The position numbers and the translations under genes were made by a program. From contig NC_080583.1 in NCBI RefSeq assembly GCF_029962835.1, forward strand, positions 744,001 through 808,000: 64,000 nucleotides of DNA, given 5' to 3'. Below are positions 34,171 through 46,022 of the stretch, piece by piece. The DNA is from Magnolia sinica (lineage: Eukaryota; Streptophyta; Magnoliopsida; Magnoliales; Magnoliaceae). Position 1 is the first letter of the stretch; every line of letters begins with the position of its first letter. The notes below the pieces were generated by a model, which saw nothing but the letters and a program-made list of their open reading frames with translations, was not told the DNA's origin and ran no database searches.

Positions 34171-35560
34171 GAGGGTTTTTAGCGACGAAATTTTTAGCGA
34201 CGAAACACATTTTCGTCGCCAAAAGTAACTTTTAGCGACGAAATAGTTTTTCGTCGCCAAAAGTGTACTTTTAGCGACGATATTTTTAGCGACGAAAATT
34301 TTCGCAGCTAAAAATCATGGATGAGACTTTTAGCGGCGAAACTTTTCGTCGCCAAAGGCCGCAACCACCTTTTCCACTAAAACGAATTAGATTACTTTTA
34401 GCTACGAAACTTTTCGTAGCTAAAAATCATTGGTGAGACTTTTAGCGGCGAAAATTTTCGTCGCTAAAGGCCGCAACCAAAAAACGAGTGGATTACTTTT
34501 AGCTACGAAGATATTCGTAGCTAAAAAATGTGGATGAGACGTTTAGCGACGAAATTTTTCGCCGCTAAACGATGCATATAGCTATGGAATGGATTACTTT
34601 TAGCTACGAAAATTTTCGTAGCTAAAAATTCTGGATGAGACTTTTAGCGGCGAAAATTTTCGTTGCTAAAGGCTGCTCCACTAAAACGAATTAAATTACT
34701 TTTAGCTACGAAAACTTTCGTAGCTAAAAATCATCGGTGAGACTTTTAGCACCGAAACTTTTCGTCGCTAAAGGCCGCAACCAAAAAACGAGTGGATTAC
34801 TTTTAGCTACGAAGATTTTCGTAGCTAAAAAATGTGGGTGACACGTTTAGCGACGACATTTTTCGCCGCTAAACGATGCATATAGCTATGGAATGGATTA
34901 CTTTTAGCTACGAAAATATTCGTAGCTAAAAATTCTGGATGAGACTTTTAGCGGCGAAAATTTTCGTCGCTAAAGGCTGCTCCACTAAAACGAATTAAAT
35001 TACTTTTAGCTACGAAAACTTTCGTAGCTAAAAATCATCGGTGAGACTTTTAGCACCGAAACTTTTCGTCGCTAAAGGCCGCAACCAAAAAACGAGTGGA
35101 TTACTTTTAGCTACGAAGATTTTCGTAGCTAAAAAATGTGGGTGACACGTTTAGCGACGAAATTTTTCGCCGCTAAACGGTGCAAACGTTTTACTTCTAG
35201 TAATGGAATGGATTACTTTTAGCTACGAAACTTTTCGTAGCTACAAATCGTGGATGAGACTTTTGGCGACAAAAAGTTTCGCCGCAAAAGGGTGCAAACG
35301 ATTTACTTTTAGCTACGAAAAATTTCGTAGCTAAATATCGTAGATGAGAATTTTAGCAACGAAAAGTTTCGTTGCCAAAGGCTACAAACAATTTTTTAAA
35401 AAATTACTTTTAGCTACGAACCATTTCGTAGCTAAAAAACCTGGATGTTACTTTGATCGACGAAATGTTTCGTTGCTAAAGGCCGCAACAATTTTAAAAA
35501 CATGGATAAAACGTTTAGCGAGGAAAATATTCGTCGCTAAATACTTTTACCTACGAAATA
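34171..35560. repeat. CACTA left subterminal array (palindromic TAGCGACGAA / TAGCTACGAA motifs)
   Basis: Roughly 25 palindromic modules of the form TTTTAGCnnCGAAAATTTTCGnnGCTAAAA. Two versions alternate, TAGCTACGAA..TTCGTAGCTA and TAGCGRCGAA..TTCGTCGCTA, joined by fixed spacers. A higher-order unit of about 304 bp is visible ('CCACTAAAACGAATTA' near 34375, 34678 and 34982). These are the presumed transposase-binding repeats. Confidence 0.9.
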
Positions 35561-35700
35561 TTATATAACAGGTGTTATATAATATATTTCATCATATTCA
35601 CATTTACATCCATCTAAACCCAAACTATGTAAATTCATCCAAACATAAACTACATTCATCCAAACATAAACTGCATCCATCCAAACACAAACACTCTTAT
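35560..35700. repeat. Internal inverted repeat of the CACTA, left arm
   Basis: 'TATTATATAACAGGTGTTATATAATATATTTCATC..CATCTAAACCCAAAC..CATCCAAACATAAAC' is the reverse complement of 54745-54860. It marks where the shared terminal region ends and the cargo begins. Confidence 0.8.
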
Positions 35701-35759
35701 GGAAAAAAATAAATGAAAAGAGAAAGAACATCTCAGAGGTGATCCAGACAAATGAAAAG

Positions 35760-38700
35760 AAATCAGGTTTAGGTTATAGGTTATAGGTTATAGCTTTAGG
35801 GAATTGAGAATGGGTTAAGGTTTAGGTTTAAGAAATCAGGTTCTGGTTCAGGTTCGGTATCGGGTTTAGGTTTGGGTTTTCAAGTTTAGGTTTAAGTTAA
35901 AGAGTTGAGATTATGATTAAGTGTAGGTTTAGGTTTAAGGATTTGAGATTACATTTAGGTTTTAGGTTTAGGTTATATGTTTAGGTTTAGGTTATAAGTA
36001 TAGGTTATAGGTTTAAGTTTAAGTTACGTTATAGGTTAAGGTTTAGGGAATTGAGAATAGGTTAAGGTTTAGGTTTAAATTAGGTTATAGGTTAAAGTTT
36101 ACGGAATTGAGAATAGGTTAAGGTTTAGGTTTAGGAAAATCGGGTTCGGGTTTAGGTTTGGGGTTTCAAGTTTAGGTTTAGGTTAAGGAGTTGAGATTAG
36201 GATTAGGTGTAGGTGTAGGTTTAGGAATTTGAGAATACATTTAGGTTATAGGTTTAGGTTATAAGTGTCAGTTATAGGTTTAGGTTATAAGTGTCGGTTA
36301 TAAGTTATACCTTTAGGGATTTGAGAATAGGTTAAGGTCTAGGTTTAGGAAATCGGGTTCGGAGTTCTGGATCGGGTTTAGGTTTGGGTTTTCAAGTTTA
36401 GGTTTAGGTTTAGGTTAGGGAGTTGAGATTAGGATTAGGTATAGGTTTAGGTTTGGGGATTTAAGAATACATTTAGGTTTTAGGTTTAGGTTTAGGTTTT
36501 AGGTTTTAAGTTTAGGTTAAGGTTATAGGTTTATGTTAGGTTTAGGTTATAGGTTATAGGTTATAGCTTTAGGGAATTGAGAATAGGTTAAGGTTTAGGT
36601 TTAGTTTTGGGAAATCGGGTTCGGGATTGGGTTTAGGTTTGGGTTTTCAAGTTTAGGTTTATGTTTAGGTTAGGGAGTTGAGATTAGGATTAGGTGTAGG
36701 TTTAGGTTTAAAGATTTGAGAATACATTTAGGTTTTAAGTTTAGGTTTTGGGATTTGAGAATAGGTTTAGGTTAAGGTTGTAAGTATAAGTTATAGGTTA
36801 AGGTTAAGGTTTAGGTTTCGGCTATAAGTATAAGTTTTGGGATTTGAGAATAGGTTTAAGTTAAGGTTATAAGTCTAGGTTTAGGTTATAGGTTATAAGT
36901 TAAAGTTTAGGTTTAGGAAATCGGGTTCGGGTTCGGGTTCGGGATCGGGATCGAGTTTAGGTTTGGGTTATAGGTATAGGTTTTGGGATTTGAGAATAAG
37001 TTTAGGTTAAGGTTACGAGTCTAAGTTTAAGTTATAGGTTAAGGTTTAGGTTTAGGCTATAAGTATAGGTATAGGTATAGGTTATAGGTTAAGGTTAAGG
37101 TTTAGGAAATCGGGTTTGGGTTCGGATCGAGTTTAGGTTTGGGTTATAGGCATAGGTTTTGGAACTTGAGAATAGGTTTAGGTTAAGGTTGTAAGTATAG
37201 GTTATAGGTTAAGCTTAAGGATTAGGTTTCGGCTATAAGTATTGGTTTTGGGATTTGAGAATAGGTTTAGATTAATGTTATAAGTCTAGGTTTAGGTTAT
37301 AAGTTAAGGTATAGGTTTAGGTTATAGGTATAGGTTTAGGTTATACGTTAAGGTTTAGGTTTAGGAAATCGGGTTCGGGATCACGTTTAGGTTTGGGTTA
37401 TAGGCATAGGTTTTGGGATTTGAGAATAGGTTTAGGTTAAGGTTGTAAATATAGGTTATAAGTTAAGGTTAAGGTTTAGGTTTCGGCTATAAGTATAGGT
37501 TTTGGGATTTGAGAATAGGTTTAGGTTAAGGTTATAAGTCTAAGTTTAGGTTATAGGTTAAGGTTTAGGTTTAGGTTATAGGTATAGGTTTAGGTTATAG
37601 GTTAAGGTTTAGGTTTAGGTTATAGGTATAAGTTTAGGTTATACATTAAGGTTTAGGTTTAGAAAATCGGGTTCGGGTTCGGGACTGGGTTTAGGTTTGG
37701 GTTATAGGTATAGGTATTGGGATTTGAGAATAGGTTTAGGTTAAGGTTATGAGTCTAGGTTTAGGTTATAGTTTATGGTTTAGGTTTAGGTTTAGGCTAT
37801 AGGTATAAGTTTCGGTTATAGGTTAAGGTTTAGTTTTAGGAAATCGGGTTCGGGTTTGGAATCGGGTTTAGGTTTGGGTTATAAGTATAGGTTATAGATT
37901 ATGAGAATAGGTTTAGTTAAGGTTATGTTTTAGGTTTAGGTTATAGGTATAGGTTTAGGGAATGGTTTAGGAAATCGGGTTCGGGTTTGAGATTGGGTTT
38001 AGGTTTGGGTTATAGGTATATGTTTTGGGATTTGAGAATAGGTTTATGTTAATGCTGTAAGCATAGGTTATAGGTTAAGGTTAAGGTTTAGGTTTAGGTT
38101 TCGGCTATAAGTATAGGTTTTAGGATTTGAGAATAGGTTTAGGTTAAGGTTATAAGTCTAGGTTTAAGTTACAGGTTAAGGTTTAGGTTTAGGTTATAGT
38201 TATAGGTTTAGGTTAAGGTTATATGTTAAGGTTAAGGTTATAGGTTTAGGTTTAGTTTATAGGTTTAGGTTTAGGTTAGGTTATAGGTTATAGGTTTAGG
38301 TTTAGGTTATAGTTATAGGTTTTGGGATTTGAGAATAGGTTTAGGTTAGGTTATAGGTTATAGCTTTAGGGAATTGAGAATAGGTCAAGGTTTAGGTTTA
38401 GGAAATTGGATTCGGGTTCGGGACCGGGTTTAGGTTTGGGTTTTCAAGTTTAGGTTTAGGTTTAGGCTAGGGAGTTGAGATTAGGATTAGGTGTAGGTTT
38501 AGGTTTAGGCATTTGAGAATACATTAAGGTTTAGGTTATAGGTTTTGGGATTTGAGAATAGGTTTAGGTTATAGGTTTAGGTTTAGGGATTGGAGAATAG
38601 GTTTGGGTTATAGTTATAGGTTTAAGTTTAGGTTAAGGTTATATGTTAAGGTTAAGGTTATAAGTTTAGGTTTAGGTTAGGTTATAGGTTATAGCTTTAG

Positions 38701-41700
38701 GGAATTGAGAATAGGTCAAGGTTTTGGTTTAGGAAATCGGGTTCGGGTTCAGGACCGGGTTTAGGTTTGGGTTTTCAAGTTTAGGTTTAGGCATTTGAGA
38801 AAACATTAAGGTTTAGGTTTAGGTTTTGGGATTTGAGAATAGGTTTAGGTTATAGGTTTAGGTTTAGGGATAGGGACTTGAGAATAGGTTTAGGTTATAG
38901 GTTTAGGTTTAGGTTAAGGTTATAGGTTTAGGTTTAGGTGAAGTTTATAGGTTTAGGTTGGGTCGTTAGAGGTTTTTGGTTAAGGTTTAGGTTATAGTTA
39001 TAGGTTTTGGGATTTGAGGATAAGTTTAGGTTAGCTTATAGGTTATAGCTTTGGGGAATTGAGAATAGGTCAAGGTTTAGGTTTAGGAAATCGGGTTCGG
39101 GTTCGGGTTTAGGCTAGGGAGTTGAGATTAGGATTAGGTGTAGGTTTAGGTTTAGGCATTTGAGAATACATTAAGGTTTAGGTTTAGGTTTTGGGATTTG
39201 AGAATAGGTTTAGGTTATAAGTTTAGGTTTAGGGATAGGGACTTGAGAATAAGTTTAGGTTTAGGTTAAGGTTATAGGTATAGGTTTAGGTGAAGTTTAT
39301 AGGTTTAGGTTAGGTTAGGTTTTAGGTTTTGGTTAAGGTTTAGGTTATAGTTATAGGTTTTGGGATTTGAGAATAGGTTTAGGTTAGGTTATAGGTTATA
39401 GCTTTAGGGAATTGAGAATATGTCAAGGTTTAGGTTTAGGAAATTGGGTTCGGGTTCGGGACCGGGTTTAGGTTTGGGTTTTTAAGTTTAGGTTTAGGTT
39501 TAGGCTAGGGAGTTGAGATTATGATTAGGTGTAGGTTTAGGTTTAGGCATTTGAGAAGCTTTTAAGGTTTAGGTTTAGGTTTAGGGATTTGAGAATAGGT
39601 TTGGGTTATAAGTTTAGGTTTAAGTTTAGGGATTTGAGAATAGTTTTAGGTTATAGGTTTAGGTTTAGGTGAAGGTTATTGGTTTAGGCTAGGTTAGGTT
39701 ATAGGTTTAGGTTAGGTTAGGTTATAGGTATAGGTTTTGGGATTTGAGGATAGGTTTAGGTTATAAGTCTAGGTTTAGGTTAGGTTATAGGTTATAACTT
39801 TAAGGAATTGAGAATAGGTCAAGGTTTAGGTTTAGGAAATCGGTTTCGGGTTCGGGATCGGGTTTAGGTTTGGGTTTTCAAGTTTAGGTTTAGGTTTAGG
39901 ATAGGGAGTTGTGATTAGGATTAGGTGTAGGTTTAGGTTTAGGCATTTGAGAATACATTAAAGGAAAAGGTTTAGGTTTTGGTATTTGATAATAGGTTCA
40001 GGTTATAGGTTTAGGTTTAGGGATAGGGACTTGAGAATAGGTTTAGGTTATAGGTTTAGGTTTAGGTTAAGCTTATACGTTTATGTTTAGGTGAAGGTTA
40101 TAGGTTTAGGTTAGGTTAGGTTATAGGTTTTTGGTTAAGGTTTAGGTTATAGTTATAGGTTTTAGGATTTGAGGATAGGTTTAGGTTAGCTTATAGGTTA
40201 TAGCTTTGGGGAATTGAGAATAGGTCAAGGTTTAGGTTTAGAAAATCGGGTTCGGGTTCGGGTTTAGGCTAGGGAGTTGAGATTAGGATTAGGTGTAGGT
40301 TTAGGTTTAGGCATTTGAGAATACATTAATGTTTAGGTTTAGGTTTTCGGATTTGAGAATAGGTTTAGGTTTAGGTTTAGGGATAGGGACTTGAGAATGG
40401 GTTTAGGTTTAGGTTAAGGTTATAGGTATAGGTTTAGGTGAAGTTTATAGGTCTAGGTTAGGTTAGGTTATAGGTTTTTGGTTAAGGTTTAGGTTATAGT
40501 TATAGGTTATGGGATTTGAGAATAGGTTTAGGTTAGGTTATAGGTTATAGCTTCAGGGAATTGAGAATATGTCAAGGTTTAGGTTTAGGAAATTGGGTTC
40601 GGGTTCGGGACCGGGTTTAGGTTTGGGTTTTCAAGTTTAGGTTTAAGTTTAGGTTAGGGAGTTGAGATTAGGATTAGGTGTAGGTTTAGGTTTAGGTATT
40701 TGAGAATACATTAAGGTTTAGGTTTAGGTTTTGGGATTTGAGAATAGGTTTAGGTTATAGGTTTAGGTTTAGGGATAGGGATTTGGGTATAGGTTTAGGT
40801 TTAAGGTTTAGGTTTAGGTTTAGGTTTAGGTTAAGGTTATAAGTTTAGGTTTAGGTGAAGTTTATAGGTTTAGGTTAGGTTAGGTTATAGGTTTTTGGTT
40901 AAGGTTTAGGTTATAGGTATAGGTTTTGGGATTTGAGGATAGGTTTAGGTTATAAGTATAGTTTTAGGTTAGGTTATAGGTTATAGCTTTAAGGAATTGA
41001 GAATAGGTCAAGGTTTAGGTTTAGGAAATCAGGTTCCGGTTCGGGACCGGGTTTAGGTTTGGGTTTTCAAGTTTAGGTTTAGGTTTAGAATAGGGAGTTG
41101 TGATTAGGATTACGTGTAGGTTTAGGTTTAGGCATTTGAGAATACATTAAAGGAAAAGGTTTAGGTTTTGGTATTTGATAATAGGTTTAGGTTATAAGTT
41201 TAGGTTTAGGGATAGGGACTTGAGAATAGGTTTAGGTTATAGGTTTAGGTTTAGGTAAAGCTTATAGGTTTATGTTTAGGTGAAGGTTATAGGTTTAGGT
41301 TAGGTTAGGTTATAGGTTTTTGGTTAAGGTTTAGGCTATAGTTATAGGTTTTGGGATTTGAGGATAGGTTTAGGTTAGGTTATAGGTTATAGCTTTAGGG
41401 AATTGAGAATAGGTCAAGGTTTAGATTTAGGAAATCGGGTTCGGGACCGGGTTTAGGTTTGGGTTTTCAAGTTTAGGTTTAAGTTTAGGCTAGGGACTTG
41501 ATATTAGGATTAGGTGTAGGTTTAGGTTTAGGTTTAGGGATTTGAGAATAGGTTTGGGTTATAGTTATGGGTTTAGGTTAAGTTATAGGTTACAGCTTTA
41601 GGGAAATGAGGAATGGTCAAGGTTTAGGTTTAGGAAATTGGGTTCGGGTTCGGAACCGGGTTTAGGTTTGGGTTTTCAAGTTTAGGTTTAGGTTTAGGCT

Positions 41701-42415
41701 AGGGAGTTGAGATTAGGATTAGGTGTAGGTTTAGGTTTAGGCATTTGAGAATACATTAAAGGAAAAGGTTTAGGTTTTGGTATTTGATAATAGGTTTAAG
41801 TTATAGGTTTAGGTTTAGGGATAGGGACTTGAGAATAGGTTTAGGTTTAGGCATTTGAGAAGCTTTTAAGGTTTAGGTTTAGGTTTAGGTTTAGGGATTT
41901 GAGAATAGGTTTGGGTTATAAGTTTAGGTTTAAGTTTAGGGATTTGAGAATAGTTTTAGGTTATATGTTTAGGTTTAGGTTTAGGTGAAGGTTATTGGTT
42001 TAGGCTAGGTTAAGTTATAGGTTTTTGGTTAAGGTTTAGGTTATAGTTATAGGTTTTGGGATTTGAGGATAGGTTTAGGTTAGGTTATAGGTTATAGCTT
42101 TAGGGAATTGAGAATAGGTCAAGGTTTAGGTTTAGGAAATCGGATTTGAGAATAGGTTTGGGTTATAGGTTATAGGTTAAGGTTTTGGGTCATAGGTTTT
42201 GGTTTAGGTTAAGGTTATAGGTATAGGTTAAGGTTTAGGTTTAAGTTATAAGATATAGGTTTAGGGAACTGAGAATAAGTTAAGGTTTAGATTTAGGTTT
42301 TGGATTTAGGTTTAGGTTTTAGGTTTTAAGTTAAGGTTTAGGTTTAGGTTAAGATTGAGGTTTAGGTTATAGGTTAAGGTTTTAGGTCATAGGTTTTGGT
42401 TTAGGTTAAGGGTAT
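35760..42415 (-). repeat. Telomere-like hexamer satellite inside the CACTA (inner array)
   Basis: 6.7 kb on the G-rich strand (TAGGTT, TTCGGG and TATAGG hexamer variants) with the same higher-order landmarks as the outer array but inverted: 'GGGATTTGAGAATA', 'GAGATTAGGATTAGGTGTAG', 'AAATCGGGTTCGGG', 'TTGAGAATAGGTTAAGG'. From about 38.3 kb a longer unit, repeated several times, includes 'TAGGTGAAGGTTATAGG' and 'CATTTGAGAATACATTAA'. Confidence 0.9.
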
Positions 42416-42815
42416 GGTCCCTGCAAAGCAAATACAGATATAAACAAGGCCATCCGACGTAAATGCCAGGCCCCTTCCAATGCTGTCCATAAAAAATGGA
42501 CAGCTTCATCATGATCATAATAGCGGTTCCCTCTTTCCAGGGAACCCGCTCTTCCGAATAGCTCCGACGCACATCCGGGTCTACTCCATTAATTTCGATC
42601 AAATATATAAACACGGTCTGTCCAAATGGCCAGGCCCCTCCAATGTTGTCCATAGGAAATGGACAGCTTCATCATGGTCATAACAGCTGTTCCCACCTTC
42701 CAGGGACCCCCGCTCATCCGGATAGCTCCGACGCACATCCGGGTCTGCTCCATTAATTTTGAGCAAATACATAAACACGGCCTGTCCAAATGGCCAGGCC
42801 ACTCCAATAGTTTAG
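42416..42815 (-). repeat. ~160-bp units next to the inner satellite
   Basis: Two and a half copies of the 26819-27310 unit in reverse orientation, joined to the satellite through the same junction ('GGTATGGTCCCTGCAAA.CAAATACAGATATAAAC'). Both complete copies hold the ATGGACAGC / GCTGTCCAT palindrome. Confidence 0.9.
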
Positions 42816-42819
42816 GCTT

Positions 42820-43214
42820 TCTTTACCTTCCATTGGATGCTTTCAAGGTGCAGATGGCCATTGAAACACACATACATCTTGGGAATTGCTTCTCAAAACC
42901 GCAGACTGGTTTTGTTTTGAAACTCGTTCATCTCACCTAAAAACCTGTCACATAATGAATCACTGTAACCACAATGATAACTATTGTCTATGCACTATAA
43001 TGAACAAATTATTATTATTATTATAGATATCTGTAATTACAACATGGATGTTGGAGTCACTTATGAATGGGTAGAATGGCATATAAAGATTATAATCGAC
43101 CTTAGAAATATAAATGCCATTATAGATAATTGTAATTACAACATGGATGTTGTGTGTGTCTATTTCATATGCACCTCAACATATATGTCTGTGTGCATGT
43201 GCAGGTGTGTGTGT

Positions 43215-43255
<41 letters not shown>

Positions 43256-43500
43256 ATTAGAGAAGGGAAGGGATTATTTAAATCATTAACAAAAGAAATA
43301 TATGAATATTAAAAGATGTTGACTTCTTCATAAAATGCTCTGGCCTATAAAGAAATGGAACCAATGTCACCCATGAACATCTACTATATAGAATTTCTTA
43401 AGGGCCATAGAAGTTTTGGATCAAGCTTATTTTAATGTTTCCCCTTTGCCCATGCCCGTATGATCTTATGAATAGGTTGCATGACAACAAACCATCTGCT
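42820..43500. repeat. Short duplication and (TA)n; no gene
   Basis: 'TGTAATTACAACATGGATGT' occurs at about 43031 and 43131 (about 100 bp apart), followed by a TA run at 43216-43251. Nothing coding seen. Confidence 0.6.
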
Positions 43501-43720
43501 AAAGGTTCATATAAAACCTCTATTTTAAGGAATGGCTAGAGGTTGGTGCTCTGTAGACCCCAACATGAAGTATATGTCCCATCCATGCTTTCCATACATT
43601 TTTTCAGATAATTTTATACTATGAACCCAAAACTGAGGTAGATCAAATTCTCAAGTTGGTCACACAGTGTTGATTGAAATCTCACCATTAAAAACTTCTT
43701 GCATTGATATTTTTACTTTT
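43501..43720. mobile_element. Foldback MITE remnant, copy G
   Basis: 'AATGGCTAGAGGTTGGTGCTCTGTAG..CCCATCCATG' and the following 150 bp match one arm of the family; the other arm is missing. Confidence 0.5.
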
Positions 43721-44093
43721 CTATAACCAGACCTTTTTTTCTGGTTATAGAAAAGTAAGTAGACCTTTCTTCTGACTATAGAAAGCTGACCTCTCTTAAG
43801 CCTTTGACTTATAAATGGTGAGGAAAGTCTGGGGGTTTCTTCTTTAAGTTACTCAACGTTCATGGTCATTACAAAGTAGATTGTGGATCTTTTAAATGGT
43901 GGATTGTAGGGTCCTTCCAATTGAGTCGGTGAGTTGTATGGAGGTTGCTCCCTTTAGCTTGTATGTGGGGAATATGGAAAGAAGAAAGTAGGTGAGCTTT
44001 CTTGTAATATCTTGTCATTGATATTTGTAGTGAAGGAAAGAATTGAACACTTCATCATAAGTTAAGACTGGTACTGAAGCTTTTAAGGCACCA

Positions 44094-44321
44094 ATGCCTC
44101 AATATGGGGTGGTGGTTGGAACTTGGTCAGTTTTTAATTATGTCAAGCATTGGGAGAAGATTGAGCTTTTGGTGCCTAGGCTTGTGAAAATTGAATATGG
44201 AAGTTCAAGGGGGAATCTTGGTGGCTTGGTAGTTGGCGGTGTCATTAGAGAAGAAGCTTGTTGGGTTGGTGCAGCTTCTTTCAATCTACTAAGCTACTCA
44301 CGCAATCTTGCCTATGGGTAA
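44094..44321 (+). pseudogene. LINE RNase H remnant within the CACTA
   Basis: The open stretch contains 'VKIEYGSSRGNLGG' and 'GGVIREEACWVGAASFNL', close to the LINE RNase H start ('VKLNVDGSSRGNPG..GGVIRDE'). The first catalytic Asp position is replaced (EYG instead of VDG). A short fragment with no other LINE part nearby. Confidence 0.5.
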
Positions 44322-44329
44322 TTGTGCCA

Positions 44330-45175
44330 GCATCAATTGGAATATCTAGGTCGCCAAGCTTGATCCCTTTTTTTAGTTGAACGCAAACCATTGACGTATT
44401 TCATTTACTGACAATTAATTCTTAGTCAACATATTCAAAGGGTAGGATTGCTCCATCAAGGCAAATTTTGGGGTATAGTCCATACACGAGCATGCGCAAC
44501 AACCCAACAGCCTAGATGGCTAAACTGTGGTAATGGGTTCACCATTACAAACCAAAAACCCATATTGTGCATATCCTTGTACAGGGATCATACAATTAGT
44601 GAAAATCCACACCCTACAACACTTAAAGAGTAGATCCTAACATGTTGATTGAGCCGGCAGTGAACACCCCAGACTGGCAAAGACCAGGGTTCAAGTCACA
44701 CTGATGTACCAGTTGCAGTCCTGCCCAAAATGACTATGTAATCCACTAAGAAAAAGTGTAGAGATTTGAAAATGAGCTTGATCAGGAATTCAGGTCTTGA
44801 AATCAAATAAAACAAGCTGCCTCAATGAAAATTAACACATTGAGCACAAAATGCATGGAGAAATGCAAGCCATTCCACCACACATGCCACCATAGAACAC
44901 GTCTCAAAGACCCCATCAATTCATCAGGTGGAGTCAACTGTAAACATACCCTTGCCCAAAAGATCAGGTGGGCCACATACGTATGAGAAAAATGACAACG
45001 ACCCACCAAATGAGTGGAAATCTCGATTTTGTGGTCACGGAGCCGCAAACCCCCCGGTGGCACCCCAACCCCACTAGATGAGTGGCCCATATCAGGCAAC
45101 AAGTGTGCCAAGATGGCACACGTGACAAGATCGCATCGGCATTTACGAAATGAAATTTCTATATTTTGACATGAT
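44330..45175. other. CACTA cargo of unknown origin
   Basis: No recognisable gene. 'AGACCAGGGTTCAAGTCAC' near 44686 resembles a tRNA-type B box and might mark a SINE, but I see no clear A box spacing or tail. 44800-45110 has MITE-like 'GGTGGGCCACATA' sequence. Confidence 0.3.
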
Positions 45176-45229
45176 TCAACTACCGCAAGAGAAAAACGAA
45201 CTACATGGATTAAAATTCAAGAAATCAAG

Positions 45230-45232
<3 letters not shown>

Positions 45233-45291
<59 letters not shown>
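45233..45291. repeat. (GA)n microsatellite
   Basis: Pure GA run of about 58 bp, next to the captured first-exon fragment. Confidence 0.95.
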
Positions 45292-45294
<3 letters not shown>

Positions 45295-45312
45295 TTTCGA
45301 AGAGAAGCTTAC

Positions 45313-45382
45313 GAGGTTTTGAAGGAGCCGGAAGCGGCTGCGGAGCTGGTAGTGGCTGCGGCATTTTCACAGCTTCCACCAT
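45313..45382 (-). pseudogene. First-exon fragment of an unidentified host gene
   Basis: Reads MVEAVKMPQPLPAPQPLPAP then SKP, after a CT-rich leader (45390-45420), and ends at a donor (CCTC|GTAAGC) followed by a (CT)n run. It looks like a captured 5' end (leader, start codon, short proline-rich exon, intron start). The gene cannot be named from 23 residues. Confidence 0.4.
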
Positions 45383-45499
45383 CTGGAAATCTCTGTGAAA
45401 GAGAGAGAGAGAGAGAGACCGTATAGCCTAGGGTTTGGTTTGGAAGAAGGCCAGGAGTCGCATTGACTCAGGCAGCGCTAATATTGGATGGAAATTGGA

Positions 45500-46022
45500 T
45501 TGCATACTAAGTTACTCAGTACGCTCTTATCGTACAGAGTAAACTCGGTTGGGCTCACCGAGAATGCATGTGGTTTATCCATGCCGTCTATTCATTTTTT
45601 CAGATCATTTTAGGGGTTCAACCCAAAATTGATACATATACAAAGCTCAAGTGGATCATACCACAGGAAAAAGTGAAAGTATTGATTTCCACCATTGAAA
45701 ACTTTCTAAGGCCCCCAGTGATGTTTATTTGACATCCAACCTATTCATGATATCAGACAGACATGGATGAAGGGAAAAAACAAACATTAGCTTGATCTAA
45801 AACTTCGGTTGCCCCCAAGAATTTTCAACTGTAGATGTTCAATTCACACTGTTTTCGATGGTGTGATCCAATTGAGATTTTTATATACTCTATTTTTGGT
45901 AGAAAGCCCTAAAATAATGTGTTAAAATAGATGGATGGAGTGGATACAATGCATAAATGACAGTGGGGCGCACAGAGTTTACTCAGTAAGCTTGGCGTAC
46001 TGAGTTACTCAGTACGCAACCC
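45500..46022. mobile_element. Foldback MITE, copy D (ACTGAGTTACTCAGTACGC termini)
   Basis: The left end carries 'ACTAAGTTACTCAGTACGC' and the right end 'GCGTACTGAGTTACTCAGTA', each itself palindromic. The interior matches copies A-C ('TTTGACATCCAACCTATTCA', 'GATGAAGGGAAAAAACAAA'). Confidence 0.7.

Noticed and set aside
34171-35560. A CRISPR-like array of regularly spaced palindromes
   Set aside because: The palindromes are CACTA subterminal repeats at both ends of a transposon in a plant genome, with short, conserved spacers.
35760-42415. A true telomere or plain interstitial telomere repeat
   Set aside because: The period is 6, not the TTTAGGG heptamer, and there is a complex higher-order structure with non-telomeric interruptions.
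42387-42940. Several overlapping ~70-90-residue frames with shared peptides (and 26666-27250)
   Set aside because: All come from the 160-bp tandem unit read in different frames and strands; no sign of selection on any one frame.
44640-44770. A tRNA-derived SINE around GGTTCAAGTC
   Set aside because: A B-box-like motif alone; no well-placed A box, tail or flanking duplication could be shown.
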